Assembly (NCBI GenBank): GCA_045587545.1
Contig: JAZNCN010000028.1
Coordinates: 186,001-250,000, forward strand
Direction: 5' to 3'
DNA from: Caccoplasma_A sp045587545
GTDB lineage: Bacteria > Bacteroidota > Bacteroidia > Bacteroidales > G3-4614
DNA: 64,000 nucleotides
The notes beneath the pieces were generated by a model. It was not told where the DNA came from. It saw only the letters and a program-made list of their open reading frames with translations, and did no database searches. Every line of letters begins with the position of its first letter. Within the stretch, counting starts at the first letter, position 1. The position numbers and the translations under genes are program-made. Shown piece after piece: positions 8,211-16,523 of the stretch.

Positions 8211-8268
8211 TAGACCAATTAGTCTAATTAGTCCAATTGGACCAATTAATAAAATACAACTAACAACT
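8211..8268 (+). repeat. right flank of four-helix element: 9-nt array plus inverted heptamer motif
   Basis: Contains TAGACCAATT, AGTCTAATT, AGTCCAATT, GGACCAATT (8211-8247), period 9, with the palindrome GTCCAATTGGAC, followed by CAACTAACAACT (8257-8268). It aligns with the left array over ~31 bp with two differences, so the gene has direct array repeats on both sides. Confidence 0.75.
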
Positions 8269-8276
8269 TAAAAAAG

Positions 8277-9497
8277 GTGAAAACTAATATTCTTAAAAAT
8301 ATAAATACTTGTACTATTATTGCATTAATTACTGCACTTGCAGTAGTTAATCAGGCAGTAACATTGCAAACATTTGATTTAGGTAATTTATACTATGCAA
8401 TATTAATTTTTACTCTTTTTATTACATTCTTTCAATCAACTATACGTAAACTTGATATTGGAATGACAATAATATACATAGCTTGTATATTAAGTATATT
8501 ACTAAATGATATTAGTGCTGTTTACAGACCTTGGGAAAGGTTTATATTATTTGTAATTGTAACTTTCACGGCCTCACCCTTTATACAATCTGATTTTTAT
8601 GATAAATTTAGAGTTAATACTTTTAAATATATCCAGAATCTATGGATTATAGTTGTAATTCTATCAATTCCTGCATTACTTTTTCGAGAACAAGGCAGAA
8701 CAGGTTTTGAAGGTTTTACAAGCCACTCAATGATAATGTCATCAACAGCAGCAATGGCTATTGTAACTTTATTATATAAGTTGTATGCAAAAAAACTGAC
8801 AAAAATTATAGCAATCCCTCTGATTATTGTAGCTTTTCTTTGTATGCTATTAGCCGGTTCAAGAATTGCATTGACAGCATGTATTGGTGGGACTATATTC
8901 TTTTTATTCAGGGTATATCGTAAAAGAATGGATATATTTATAAGAATTGCAGCAACTATTATTGTTGCTATTGTTATTACATTTCCTTTGTGGGATTCTT
9001 ATTTGGAAAAAATTGAACAAAAAAATTCTGCAATTAACCAACAAACAGGAGAGGTTGACATACTTTCTTCAAGAACTCTTATTTGGGATCAACGTATTAG
9101 AGAGTTCAAAGAGAGTCCTTTAGTTGGTATAGGATTTGGATATGCCCCATATATTACCGCGTATAACGAAAGAACAGGGAAAGCTTCTTTTTTAAAGACA
9201 GAAACAGGTGTTGTTGAACCAGGTTCAGGGTGGTTGGCAATTATGTCAATGACAGGATTGTTAGGGTTGCTTGGCTTCATCTTGCTTTGGGGCAGTTCTT
9301 TTAAAAAGTGTATTCAATGTGAGAAAAAAGATAAATTATGGGGTTCTTATCTTTTTGCCATGCTGATATTTGTATCAATACAAATGATTGCTGAAGGTGG
9401 AATATATGCAGCCGGGGGTATTGATTGTTTTAGAGTATGGATCTTAATTGGAGCTATACATGGCTCACACTCTATACTAAAAAAATATAATACATAA
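8277..9497 (+). CDS. O-antigen polymerase/ligase family membrane protein (Wzy/WaaL-like)
   Basis: Polytopic inner-membrane protein of 406 residues with about ten hydrophobic segments and a large periplasmic loop around residues 245-310. The loop contains SRTLIWDQRIREFKESPLVG followed by IGFGYAP, the typical Wzy_C signature (R-x3-W/G-x-G). It either polymerises undecaprenyl-linked repeat units or ligates them to an acceptor; the locus lacks another polymerase candidate, so Wzy is favoured. The start is GTG at 8277, directly after the CAACTAACAACT motif. No ATG precedes the first membrane segment. Confidence 0.8.
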   Translation: MKTNILKNINTCTIIALITALAVVNQAVTLQTFDLGNLYYAILIFTLFITFFQSTIRKLDIGMTIIYIACILSILLNDISAVYRPWERFILFVIVTFTASPFIQSDFYDKFRVNTFKYIQNLWIIVVILSIPALLFREQGRTGFEGFTSHSMIMSSTAAMAIVTLLYKLYAKKLTKIIAIPLIIVAFLCMLLAGSRIALTACIGGTIFFLFRVYRKRMDIFIRIAATIIVAIVITFPLWDSYLEKIEQKNSAINQQTGEVDILSSRTLIWDQRIREFKESPLVGIGFGYAPYITAYNERTGKASFLKTETGVVEPGSGWLAIMSMTGLLGLLGFILLWGSSFKKCIQCEKKDKLWGSYLFAMLIFVSIQMIAEGGIYAAGGIDCFRVWILIGAIHGSHSILKKYNT

Positions 9498-9502
9498 AAT
9501 AT

Positions 9503-10570
9503 ATGATTTCTGTAATTGAAAATATTAACGATTTTGAAAAACTTAAAAATGATTGGGATATGATATACAATTCAGGAAAAGAATATACCATTTTTCAATC
9601 ATTTGACTATAACTATATCTCATGGAAATCTTTATTAAGAAATAATTCCACAAATAAATTATACATTTTAACATACTACCAATGCGAAGGATACAATAAA
9701 TGTGAAGCTATATTTCCATTTTACCTAAATAAAAATAGACAATTACATTTCATCAATGAAGCTCATTCAGATATATGTGATTGTATAATATCTTCTGAAA
9801 TTGAAAATTGCTTTGATATAATATGGGAATTACATTCATTCATTAAAGATGATAAAAATATTAAGAGTATATTTCTTGATAATATGAGATATAATTCACC
9901 CTTAATCTCATATTACAAAGTTTTTTGTTCTAATGCTTTTTTATTTTCTCAAACAGAATATTCATATATAAAAAGAGAAATCTCTGATGATCCCATACAG
10001 GATTTATCATATCTAAAAGCAAAAAACAGGAAAAATATTAAATGTAGATATAATGAAAGTTGTAAGTTCTCATATAAATTATTTTTAAAGAAAGAAAATT
10101 ACAACTTCCCTAATAATGAAATTAATTATCTTGTATCTGAAATGATAAAAACAGGTATTCGCTCAAAAGAATATTTTAATCCCTTGATGATTAATTTCTG
10201 GAAAGAGCTATACAATAATAACCTTTTAGAGATACCCATTCTTTATGATGGCAGCAACAATCCAATATCAGCAGGATTAATATTTTCAAATACTAAAAAA
10301 AATGAATATATAAGATGGATTGTTTTATATAAAGAGAGTAAATACAATTTGTATAACGTAATAAGACATTGGATTGAAAGAAATAAAAACTCTGAGACAA
10401 CTATTAATTTTGGACGGGGGGGATATGAATATAAGATGACGTTATTTAAACCTAATGTTGAACCTTTATTCCGATTAATGTATTCAAAAACTCTTTGGGG
10501 CAACTTATATATTTTCTTTAAGATCAATATCTCTCATTTAAGGAAAACAATTAATACATTACGAAAATGA
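9503..10570 (+). CDS. GNAT-fold acyltransferase, FemAB/BioF2-like
   Basis: The 355 residues match the FemAB/BioF2-like acetyltransferase group found in exopolysaccharide loci. The N-terminal half begins with ENINDFEKLKNDWD and TIFQSFDYNYISW, the standard opening. The middle has YLKAKNRKNIKCRYNES, like the K-x-R-x-x-I-R-R segment of the family. The C-terminal GNAT half has EIPILYDGSNNPISAGLIFS and ends with INFGRGGYEYKMTLFKP. It probably transfers an acyl or aminoacyl group to a sugar or its precursor. It overlaps the next gene by 4 bp (ATGA), indicating translational coupling. Confidence 0.65.
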   Translation: MISVIENINDFEKLKNDWDMIYNSGKEYTIFQSFDYNYISWKSLLRNNSTNKLYILTYYQCEGYNKCEAIFPFYLNKNRQLHFINEAHSDICDCIISSEIENCFDIIWELHSFIKDDKNIKSIFLDNMRYNSPLISYYKVFCSNAFLFSQTEYSYIKREISDDPIQDLSYLKAKNRKNIKCRYNESCKFSYKLFLKKENYNFPNNEINYLVSEMIKTGIRSKEYFNPLMINFWKELYNNNLLEIPILYDGSNNPISAGLIFSNTKKNEYIRWIVLYKESKYNLYNVIRHWIERNKNSETTINFGRGGYEYKMTLFKPNVEPLFRLMYSKTLWGNLYIFFKINISHLRKTINTLRK

Positions 10571-11625
10571 AAACATTTGCAATATTAATGGAGCCTGCAT
10601 CATATACAATCGATAGGAATAAAGCTGTATATGATAAATTGGGTATTGAATATTGTTATATGCGTTCAGCGTCTGAAGCATCAAATATCAAAGATGATGC
10701 AATATGTATTGAAAATTATAACTTCTTCAAGAAGTTTTCATTCTTAAAGAAAGTATTATCAAAATACGATTGTATAATTATGAATGGGTATGTATCAATT
10801 GAATTTTACATACTTTTTATCTTAAATTTATTTTATAAAAAGACAATAGGCATTGATTCTGACACGCGATATTCTCGCCCAAAATCATTTATCAAATATC
10901 AAATAAAAAAATTTATTTTAAAAATAATTTTTTCAAATAAATATATACATGGTTTAGCCGGAGGGACACAAACTCATTTTGATTTATTCACAAAATATGG
11001 AATGAATAAAAAAAGAGTTCTACTAATGCCAATGATGATAGATAATAATAAATTTAGAGATGAAAATTATTTAAATAAACCATATAGTCCTTTCACATTT
11101 TTATACGTCGGCAGACTCATTGAATGTAAAAATTTAGATGTAATGTTTAAGGCATTTTTTAAATTATCTAAAACAAATAATAATGTAAAACTTAATATTG
11201 TTGGTGGGGGGATATTAGAAGATTATTATAAAGAAAAATATAGAAACGACAATCTCATTTTTAAAGGAAAAAAATTTGGAAATGATTTGCATAATGAATA
11301 TAAAAATGCAAATGCTTTTATTCTTCCTTCAAGTAGCGAAGAGTGGGGATTGGTAATAAATGAAGCAATGTCTGCCGGATTACCTGTTATTGTAAGCAAT
11401 GAGGTTGGAGCAAAGTATGATTTAGTGGATAATAAAAAGACAGGATATGTTTTCAACTATAATTCTGAAGATGAATTATATAAATATATGTGCAATATAA
11501 TATCTGATGAAAAGGGTTATAGAGAGATGAGTAGCAATGCTTATAATCTTATGCATAATTATTGGAATTATAGTCTATATGAGAAGTGTTTGAAAGATTT
11601 TATAAATATTGCCTCTAATAAATAA
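10567..11625 (+). CDS. glycosyltransferase family 4 (GT-B)
   Basis: A 352-residue GT4 enzyme. The donor domain starts at FTFLYVGRLIECKNLDVMFKAF (residue ~178), continues with NIVGGGILEDYY and LIFKGKKFGNDL, and carries LPSSSEEWGLVINEAMSAGLP with the paired glutamates. The same V-G-R-L-I-E-C-K-N-L signature is found in the GT4 at 12379, so the two are probably paralogues using similar donors. It begins inside the stop region of the acyltransferase gene. Confidence 0.85.
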   Translation: MKTFAILMEPASYTIDRNKAVYDKLGIEYCYMRSASEASNIKDDAICIENYNFFKKFSFLKKVLSKYDCIIMNGYVSIEFYILFILNLFYKKTIGIDSDTRYSRPKSFIKYQIKKFILKIIFSNKYIHGLAGGTQTHFDLFTKYGMNKKRVLLMPMMIDNNKFRDENYLNKPYSPFTFLYVGRLIECKNLDVMFKAFFKLSKTNNNVKLNIVGGGILEDYYKEKYRNDNLIFKGKKFGNDLHNEYKNANAFILPSSSEEWGLVINEAMSAGLPVIVSNEVGAKYDLVDNKKTGYVFNYNSEDELYKYMCNIISDEKGYREMSSNAYNLMHNYWNYSLYEKCLKDFINIASNK

Positions 11626-11642
11626 TTTGATAATTTCACGCT

Positions 11643-12368
11643 ATGAACCCAATAAAAGAAATTCTTTTAAAAGTATCAGCTATGTTAAACAAGAATAGAG
11701 AGAGTAAAATTCTATTCTATCACGATGTTTTTAGCCATACTCAATATACCGATATGGGTACAGATATTGAGTTGTTTAAACAACATATTGATACTATCGT
11801 AAAGTGCAGGTTTGATATTGTTCCTAAAATTACTGAAAAGAAAAATCAAATTCAAATATGTTTTGATGACGGATTTAAAGGTATATATGATACAAAAGAT
11901 GTTTTTGAGAAATATAATATAAAACCTACCGTATTTTTAGCTGTTAACCTTATTGGTAAAGAGGGATACTTAAATAATAATGAGATTTTAGAGTTGCAAG
12001 ATTGCGGGTTCATTTTTCAATCACACGCTTGGTCGCATAAAAATCTTACTGAATTTTCAGGGCAAGATTTAGAGAGGGAAATTTCGGGTAGTAAAAAGTA
12101 TATTTCAGAGTTACTAAACAAAGAGGTGGACGAAATATGTTTCCCGATAGGTTTTTTCTCAAAAGAGGTATATGATAGCTGCATTAATGCAGGATATAAG
12201 ATATTATATTCTAGTATTCCCGGCAACTATTACGATTTTATAATATATGATAAAATAAAAACCCGAAATTTAATACAATTTTATTCTCCCAAGATTGTTA
12301 AATCAGTTCTGTTTGGAGCTTTAAAACCTTTTAAGATGAGATATATCAAGAATCACTTTATAAAATAG
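11643..12368 (+). CDS. polysaccharide deacetylase family protein (carbohydrate esterase 4)
   Basis: A NodB-type fold of 241 residues. ILFYHDVF is the first strand, QICFDDGFKGIYDT near residue 75 has the D-D motif (catalytic base and metal ligand), and FQSHAWSHKNL near residue 124 has the H-x3-H metal ligands. A late CFPIGFFSKEV segment corresponds to motif 4. No signal peptide is evident, so it may act on a cytoplasmic lipid-linked sugar and remove an N- or O-acetyl group. Partner GT4 genes lie on both sides. Confidence 0.75.
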   Translation: MNPIKEILLKVSAMLNKNRESKILFYHDVFSHTQYTDMGTDIELFKQHIDTIVKCRFDIVPKITEKKNQIQICFDDGFKGIYDTKDVFEKYNIKPTVFLAVNLIGKEGYLNNNEILELQDCGFIFQSHAWSHKNLTEFSGQDLEREISGSKKYISELLNKEVDEICFPIGFFSKEVYDSCINAGYKILYSSIPGNYYDFIIYDKIKTRNLIQFYSPKIVKSVLFGALKPFKMRYIKNHFIK

Positions 12369-12378
12369 ATTTGTATTA

Positions 12379-13431
12379 ATGCCAAAGCCAATATACGACA
12401 TAGTATTTTTAACCGGGACTCCTTCGTTCTACAAAACCAATCTCTTTAATTGCATTGCAAATGAGAGAAAGGTTTTAGTTGTATATTGCGGGTACTATGA
12501 CGGTGCTGAAAATTCTTCGGAAGATGAATTAAACGAGTGTAAATTTGATTATAAATTTATTTACAAAAGAGATATTGAACAACGTAATAAAATAAAGTGT
12601 TTCTTTAAACTCATTTCTGTTTTAAGAAAGATTAAATACAAAAAGATTATTCATGAGGGGTGGTATATTCCCGAATATATTATTCTTTCATTCCTCACCC
12701 CAAAGCGTAAAAATGCGACTATGTGCGAAAGCACAATTTATGAATCAAATATTTCGGGTTTAAGAGGTTTTATTAAACGAGTTATTATAAACAGGTGTTC
12801 TACTGCCCTACCCTCAGGAACTGCTCATAAAGCTATTTTCGATGCTATTGGGTTTAAAGGTGATATTTATATTACAGGCGGGGTTGGCATTTTTCATAAA
12901 CCTGAAAGGTTTATTGATAAAGATAAAATATCAATAGAAAAAAAATACCTTTATGTTGGCAGATTGATTGAATGTAAGAACTTGCGATTCTTAATTGAAC
13001 GCTTTAACAAGAACGGAAAACATCTGACTATTGTTGGAAAAGGAGAACTAGAACAAGAGTTAAAGACTTTATCAAAAGATAATATTACTTTTAAAGGCTT
13101 TGTTGAAAACGACAAACTACCCGAAGTTTACAAAGAGCATGATATTTTTATTTTGCCATCAAGAACCGAGACATGGGGTTTGGTTGTTGAAGAGGCTATT
13201 TATTGGGGATTACCTGTTGTTGTAAGCGACAGAGTTGGTTGCGGTAATGAAATGGTTATCACACCAAAGACAGGTGTTACTTTTGAATTGGATAATATTG
13301 ACTCTTTCAACTTGGCAATTAACGACATAGAACAAAATTATAAGCAATACCGAGATAATGCCATTGCTGTTGATTTTGAGGAAAGAGATACAAAGCAGAT
13401 AAAATGCTTTGTATCAGTTGTTAGAAATTAA
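12379..13431 (+). CDS. glycosyltransferase family 4 (GT-B)
   Basis: A 350-residue GT4 enzyme. The donor domain shows YLYVGRLIECKNLRFLIERF (residue ~193), LTIVGKGELEQEL, ITFKGFVENDKLPE and LPSRTETWGLVVEEAIYWGLP with paired glutamates. The acceptor domain opens with DIVFLTGTPSFYKTNLFN. The 3' end contains ATCAGTTGTTAG (13413-13424), the boundary motif of the repeat element that follows, so the last codons may have been replaced by an insertion or recombination event. Confidence 0.83.
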   Translation: MPKPIYDIVFLTGTPSFYKTNLFNCIANERKVLVVYCGYYDGAENSSEDELNECKFDYKFIYKRDIEQRNKIKCFFKLISVLRKIKYKKIIHEGWYIPEYIILSFLTPKRKNATMCESTIYESNISGLRGFIKRVIINRCSTALPSGTAHKAIFDAIGFKGDIYITGGVGIFHKPERFIDKDKISIEKKYLYVGRLIECKNLRFLIERFNKNGKHLTIVGKGELEQELKTLSKDNITFKGFVENDKLPEVYKEHDIFILPSRTETWGLVVEEAIYWGLPVVVSDRVGCGNEMVITPKTGVTFELDNIDSFNLAINDIEQNYKQYRDNAIAVDFEERDTKQIKCFVSVVRN

Positions 13432-13448
13432 ATAAGGTCAATAATAAA

Positions 13449-13491
13449 AGTTGTTAGTTTTCAACTTCGTTGCCCTACGGGTAGTTGTTAG
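13449..13491 (+). repeat. AGTTGTTAG motifs with two adjoining mini-hairpins
   Basis: AGTTGTTAG occurs at 13449 and again near 13483. Between them are two abutting hairpins: CAAC-TTC-GTTG (13462-13472) and CCC-TAC-GGG (13473-13481). The GGGTAGTTGTT ending recurs at 20382 and 41142, so this is a member of the same repeat family. Confidence 0.6.
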
Positions 13492-13498
13492 ATTTATT

Positions 13499-13537
13499 AT
13501 GACAAAAAAGTTTTTAAAGCAAATTAATGCCGTTTAA
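13499..13537 (+). pseudogene. 5' relic of a four-helix-bundle suffix gene
   Basis: The first 25 nt (13499-13523) match the start of the intact gene at 7647 with one mismatch, encoding M-T-K-K-F-L-K-Q. Identity then stops and a TAA follows after 13 codons. A nonamer array (13541-13575) follows directly, in the position where an intact copy would have its downstream array. The rest of the gene appears to have been deleted between repeats. Confidence 0.7.
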
Positions 13538-13540
13538 GTT

Positions 13541-13575
13541 TTTAGACTAATTAGTCTAATTGGACAAATTAATAG
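13541..13575 (+). repeat. 9-nt-period array, relic copy
   Basis: AGACTAATT, AGTCTAATT, GGACAAATT and a partial AATAGATTT, with the same 9-nt period and the same forward/inverted unit mix as the arrays around the intact gene at 7647. Confidence 0.65.
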
Positions 13576-13612
13576 ATTTAATAATAACGTACTAATTCCT
13601 AATTTAACAATT

Positions 13613-14704
13613 ATGAAAGTACTACATACAATATCAGGATTGAGTAAGAGTAGCGGAGGGCCGTCTTCGTGTACTTATAATCTGCTTAAAGGGTTGAATA
13701 ATGCAGGGGTAGAGGCTGATGTGCTAACTATTAATAGTGGTGATGTTATTGGTGATGATAACTTTATTATTGCTGTTGATAACGATGCTCAAAACCCATT
13801 TGTTTATAGTAAAAATTTTAAGGATAAACTTCGCACAGGCAAACAATATGATATTTACCATGCCAATGGTTTATGGACATATCCTTCGCATGCTACTGCG
13901 GAATGGGCAATGAGAAACAACAAGCCTTTTATTATTGCTCCTCATGGTATGCTATACCCTGCCGGATTGGATTCTAAACCTTGGAAAAAGAGATTGGCTC
14001 TTGCTCTTTTTCAACGCAGAGATTTGAATAATGCTACTCTTATTCAGGCTACATGCAGTAAAGAGGCAGAATATATTGAAGCTCTTGGTTTTAAAACACC
14101 TATTGAGATTATCCCAAACTGCTTGGATATAAAACTTTCTCCTATAAGAGAGAAAGAGAATTCTGTTAAACGTTTTGGTTTTGTAGGTAGAATCAACCCT
14201 ATAAAAAATATTCACCTACTATTAGAGGCTTGGGCAAAACTTGGCAGTAAAACTGATAACTGCGAACTTATAATTGCTGGTGATGGAGATGTTTTATATA
14301 AGAAACATCTTACCGACTTTGTTGCAGACAAAGAGTTGAACAATGTTGTTTTTTGTGGTTTTTTAAGTGGTAATGAACTGACTGAAATGGTTAGCAGTTT
14401 TGATTATCAACTATTGGTAAGTAAATCAGAGAACTTTGGTATGGTTATTCCTGAGGCCCTTATTTGTGGTGTACCATGCATTGCAACTCAAGGCACTCCA
14501 TGGGGAGAGCTAAACTCTCATAACTGCGGTTGGTGGATTAATGATGGTATTGACAATATTGCATCTGCCATCGAAAATGCAATATCTACTACTGAAACTG
14601 ACCGTAAAGCAATGGGATTGCGTGGCAGACAACTTGTTATTGATAACTACTCGGTATCCGCTGTTACTGATAAACTTATATCTGTTTACAAGAAACTGAT
14701 ATAA
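13613..14704 (+). CDS. glycosyltransferase family 4 (GT-B)
   Basis: A 363-residue GT4 enzyme. The N-terminus LHTISGLSKSSGGPSSC carries the glycine-rich acceptor loop typical of this group. IIAPHGMLYPAGLDSKPWKK (residue ~103) is the hallmark of the PHGML subgroup. The donor domain has FGFVGRINPIKNIHLLLEAW and VSKSENFGMVIPEALICGVP, with paired glutamates, and a C-terminal TPWGELNSHNCGWWI segment. The next glycosyltransferase is a clear paralogue with the same motifs in the same order. The gene follows a repeat junction, so this pair may have been acquired together. Confidence 0.87.
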   Translation: MKVLHTISGLSKSSGGPSSCTYNLLKGLNNAGVEADVLTINSGDVIGDDNFIIAVDNDAQNPFVYSKNFKDKLRTGKQYDIYHANGLWTYPSHATAEWAMRNNKPFIIAPHGMLYPAGLDSKPWKKRLALALFQRRDLNNATLIQATCSKEAEYIEALGFKTPIEIIPNCLDIKLSPIREKENSVKRFGFVGRINPIKNIHLLLEAWAKLGSKTDNCELIIAGDGDVLYKKHLTDFVADKELNNVVFCGFLSGNELTEMVSSFDYQLLVSKSENFGMVIPEALICGVPCIATQGTPWGELNSHNCGWWINDGIDNIASAIENAISTTETDRKAMGLRGRQLVIDNYSVSAVTDKLISVYKKLI

Positions 14705-14745
14705 GTTTTTTAGAATTAGAAATTAGGGATAAGGAATTAGATGTT

Positions 14746-14785
14746 TAAATTAGACCAATTAGACTAATTAGTCCAATTTGACAAA
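14746..14785 (+). repeat. 9-nt-period array without a four-helix gene
   Basis: AATTAGACC, AATTAGACT, AATTAGTCC, AATTTGACA and AATTAG follow a 9-nt period and match the arrays at 7595 and 8211. No trace of the four-helix coding sequence is present between the two paralogous glycosyltransferases, so this is a solo array. Confidence 0.65.
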
Positions 14786-14794
14786 TTAGAAGCG

Positions 14795-14840
14795 CAACTA
14801 ACAACTAACAACTAACAACTAACAACTAACAACTAACAAC
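14795..14840 (+). repeat. heptanucleotide repeat (CAACTAA)6.6 abutting a start codon
   Basis: Six perfect CAACTAA units plus CAAC occupy 14795-14840 and run directly into the TTG start of the following gene. The unit is the reverse complement of the AGTTGTTAGTTG motif that ends other copies of the element; here it has been amplified. An in-frame TAA at 14820-14822 shows the tract is not translated as part of the gene. Confidence 0.8.
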
Positions 14841-15950
14841 TTGAAGATTCTTGAAACCATAACTGATTTGAATTTGTCGAGCGGAGGGGCTGTTACCTCT
14901 ACTCTGAATAGTTATGGACTTTTGAGAGATAGGGGTATTGATATTGATATGGTTACTCTACTGCCCTACTCTGATGATGATGCATATTTGGGAGATAGTT
15001 ATGATGGTATTAATGCTTTGCCTTTTGATGGTAAAACTCAATTTGTTTATAGCAAGAATTTGAAAAAATTCTTGGAATCAAATAGAGTTTATGATATTTA
15101 TCACGCTAATGGTATTTGGACTTACCCTACTTATAAAACCATACGAGTTGCAAGAAAAGAGGATAAACCATGTATTGTTACAATTCATGGCATGCTCAAT
15201 AGAGATGCTCTTAAGATGACATCTTTTAAGAAACAACTCTTTCTTAAACTTTTTCAAAAACAAGATTTGCAAAGTGTTGCATATATACATGCCACAAGTG
15301 AATATGAGGCTGAATGTATAAGAGAGTTGGGGATTACCACCTCTATTGCTGTTATTCCTAACGGAGTTGTTGATTATGGGAAAAAACACTTAATAAGTAG
15401 TGATGGCATTATTCGGTTTGGATTTGTTGGAAGAACTGACCCTGTAAAAAATATTGATGTACTTCTTTCGGCTTGGCAAAAGCTTGGTAATTACACAAAA
15501 AATTGTCAACTAACTATTATTGGTGGTGGGAACGACCCCGAATATTCAAAAAAATTACATACCTTTGTAAGTGAGCATAATATGAACAATGTTGTGTTTA
15601 CAGGATTACTCTCAAAAGAGAATGCATTACAAGAGATGGCAAAATTGGATTATCTGATTTTGCCAAGCCGTTCTGAAAATTTTGGTATGGTTATTCCTGA
15701 AGCTTTAAGTATGGGTATTCCTTGTATTGCATCAAAAGGTACTCCTTGGAATGAGTTAAACACTCACAATTGCGGTTGGTGGATTGATGGTAACGAAAAG
15801 AGTTTATGTGGTACTATTAAAAACGCATTAAATACTCCAACAGAAGAGTATAATTTAATGGCAACAAATGGTGTTAATTTAGTTAAGGAGAAATACTCTA
15901 TTGATAAAACTGTTGACGGATTAATTAATTTGTATAAAGCTTTAATTTAA
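14841..15950 (+). CDS. glycosyltransferase family 4 (GT-B), paralogue of the preceding gene
   Basis: A 369-residue GT4 enzyme. It shows ITIHGMLNRDAL at residue ~113, FGFVGRTDPVKNIDVLLSAW in the donor domain, LPSRSENFGMVIPEALSMGIP with paired glutamates, and TPWNELNTHNCGWWID near the C-terminus. All of these align with the gene at 13613. The start is TTG (14841); its N-terminal ILETITDLNLSSGGAVTS aligns with the paralogue from its second residue, so little is missing. The (CAACTAA)n tract immediately upstream probably displaced the original leader and could affect translation efficiency. Confidence 0.83.
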   Translation: MKILETITDLNLSSGGAVTSTLNSYGLLRDRGIDIDMVTLLPYSDDDAYLGDSYDGINALPFDGKTQFVYSKNLKKFLESNRVYDIYHANGIWTYPTYKTIRVARKEDKPCIVTIHGMLNRDALKMTSFKKQLFLKLFQKQDLQSVAYIHATSEYEAECIRELGITTSIAVIPNGVVDYGKKHLISSDGIIRFGFVGRTDPVKNIDVLLSAWQKLGNYTKNCQLTIIGGGNDPEYSKKLHTFVSEHNMNNVVFTGLLSKENALQEMAKLDYLILPSRSENFGMVIPEALSMGIPCIASKGTPWNELNTHNCGWWIDGNEKSLCGTIKNALNTPTEEYNLMATNGVNLVKEKYSIDKTVDGLINLYKALI

Positions 15951-15959
15951 TAATATATT

Positions 15960-16523
15960 ATGGGTAATGAATTACTGATAGGCAAAGATTATAAAAACAA
16001 TCTCTCAGTTAAGAACAAATTGGGCAGATTAATTTGGAATATCTGTTATTGGTTTTTATTTAGACCATTACCAACAAAATTTTTCAATTGGTGGAGAGCT
16101 TTTATATTAAAATTGTTTGGTGCTAAAATTGGCAAAAACAATACAATATACCCTTCTGCAAGGGTTTGGGCTCCTTGGAACTTAATTATTGGCAATAATA
16201 GTTGTATTAGCAATGGTGTAAATTTATATAATACAGGACCAATTATAATAGGTAATAATACTATTATATCTGAAAGGGTCTTCATTTGTCCAGGAAGTCA
16301 TGATATTTCTGATCCAAATTTTCCTATGATACCTTCCTCTATTAAAATAGAAGATAAAGTATGGATTGCAGCCGAAGCATTTATTGGTCCAAAAGTTACT
16401 ATTGGAGAAGGGGCGGTTGTTGGAGCAAGGGCTGCCGTTTTTAAAGATGTTGAACCTTGGAGTGTTGTAGGTGGTAATCCTGCAGTATTTTTGAAAAAAC
16501 GTGTAATTAAAGAGCAATGTTAG
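15960..16523 (+). CDS. hexapeptide-repeat O-acetyltransferase (WcaF/maltose-acetyltransferase-like)
   Basis: A 187-residue left-handed beta-helix acetyltransferase. Imperfect hexapeptide turns run from ~residue 55 to 175, including IGKNNTIYPSARVWAPWNLI, IGNNSCISNGVNLYNTG, a catalytic-type histidine in CPGSHDISDPNF, and VTIGEGAVVGARAAVFKDVE. The WSVVGGNPAVFLKKR ending is typical of this family. It would O-acetylate a sugar using acetyl-CoA in the cytoplasm. The last 7 bp overlap the next glycosyltransferase start. Confidence 0.82.
   Translation: MGNELLIGKDYKNNLSVKNKLGRLIWNICYWFLFRPLPTKFFNWWRAFILKLFGAKIGKNNTIYPSARVWAPWNLIIGNNSCISNGVNLYNTGPIIIGNNTIISERVFICPGSHDISDPNFPMIPSSIKIEDKVWIAAEAFIGPKVTIGEGAVVGARAAVFKDVEPWSVVGGNPAVFLKKRVIKEQC

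Larger units (their letters stand above)
7581..8268 (+). mobile_element. candidate four-helix-bundle element with 12-bp inverted ends
   Basis: AGTTGTTAGTTG at 7581 and CAACTAACAACT at 8257-8268 are perfect inverted repeats bracketing a nonamer array, the four-helix gene and a second nonamer array. The unit is ~690 bp and sits between a glycosyltransferase and a polymerase gene. Similar pieces occur at 13.4-13.6, 14.7-14.8 and 62.9-64.0 kb. No transposase is encoded, so mobility is inference from repeat structure and partial copies only. Confidence 0.4.
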
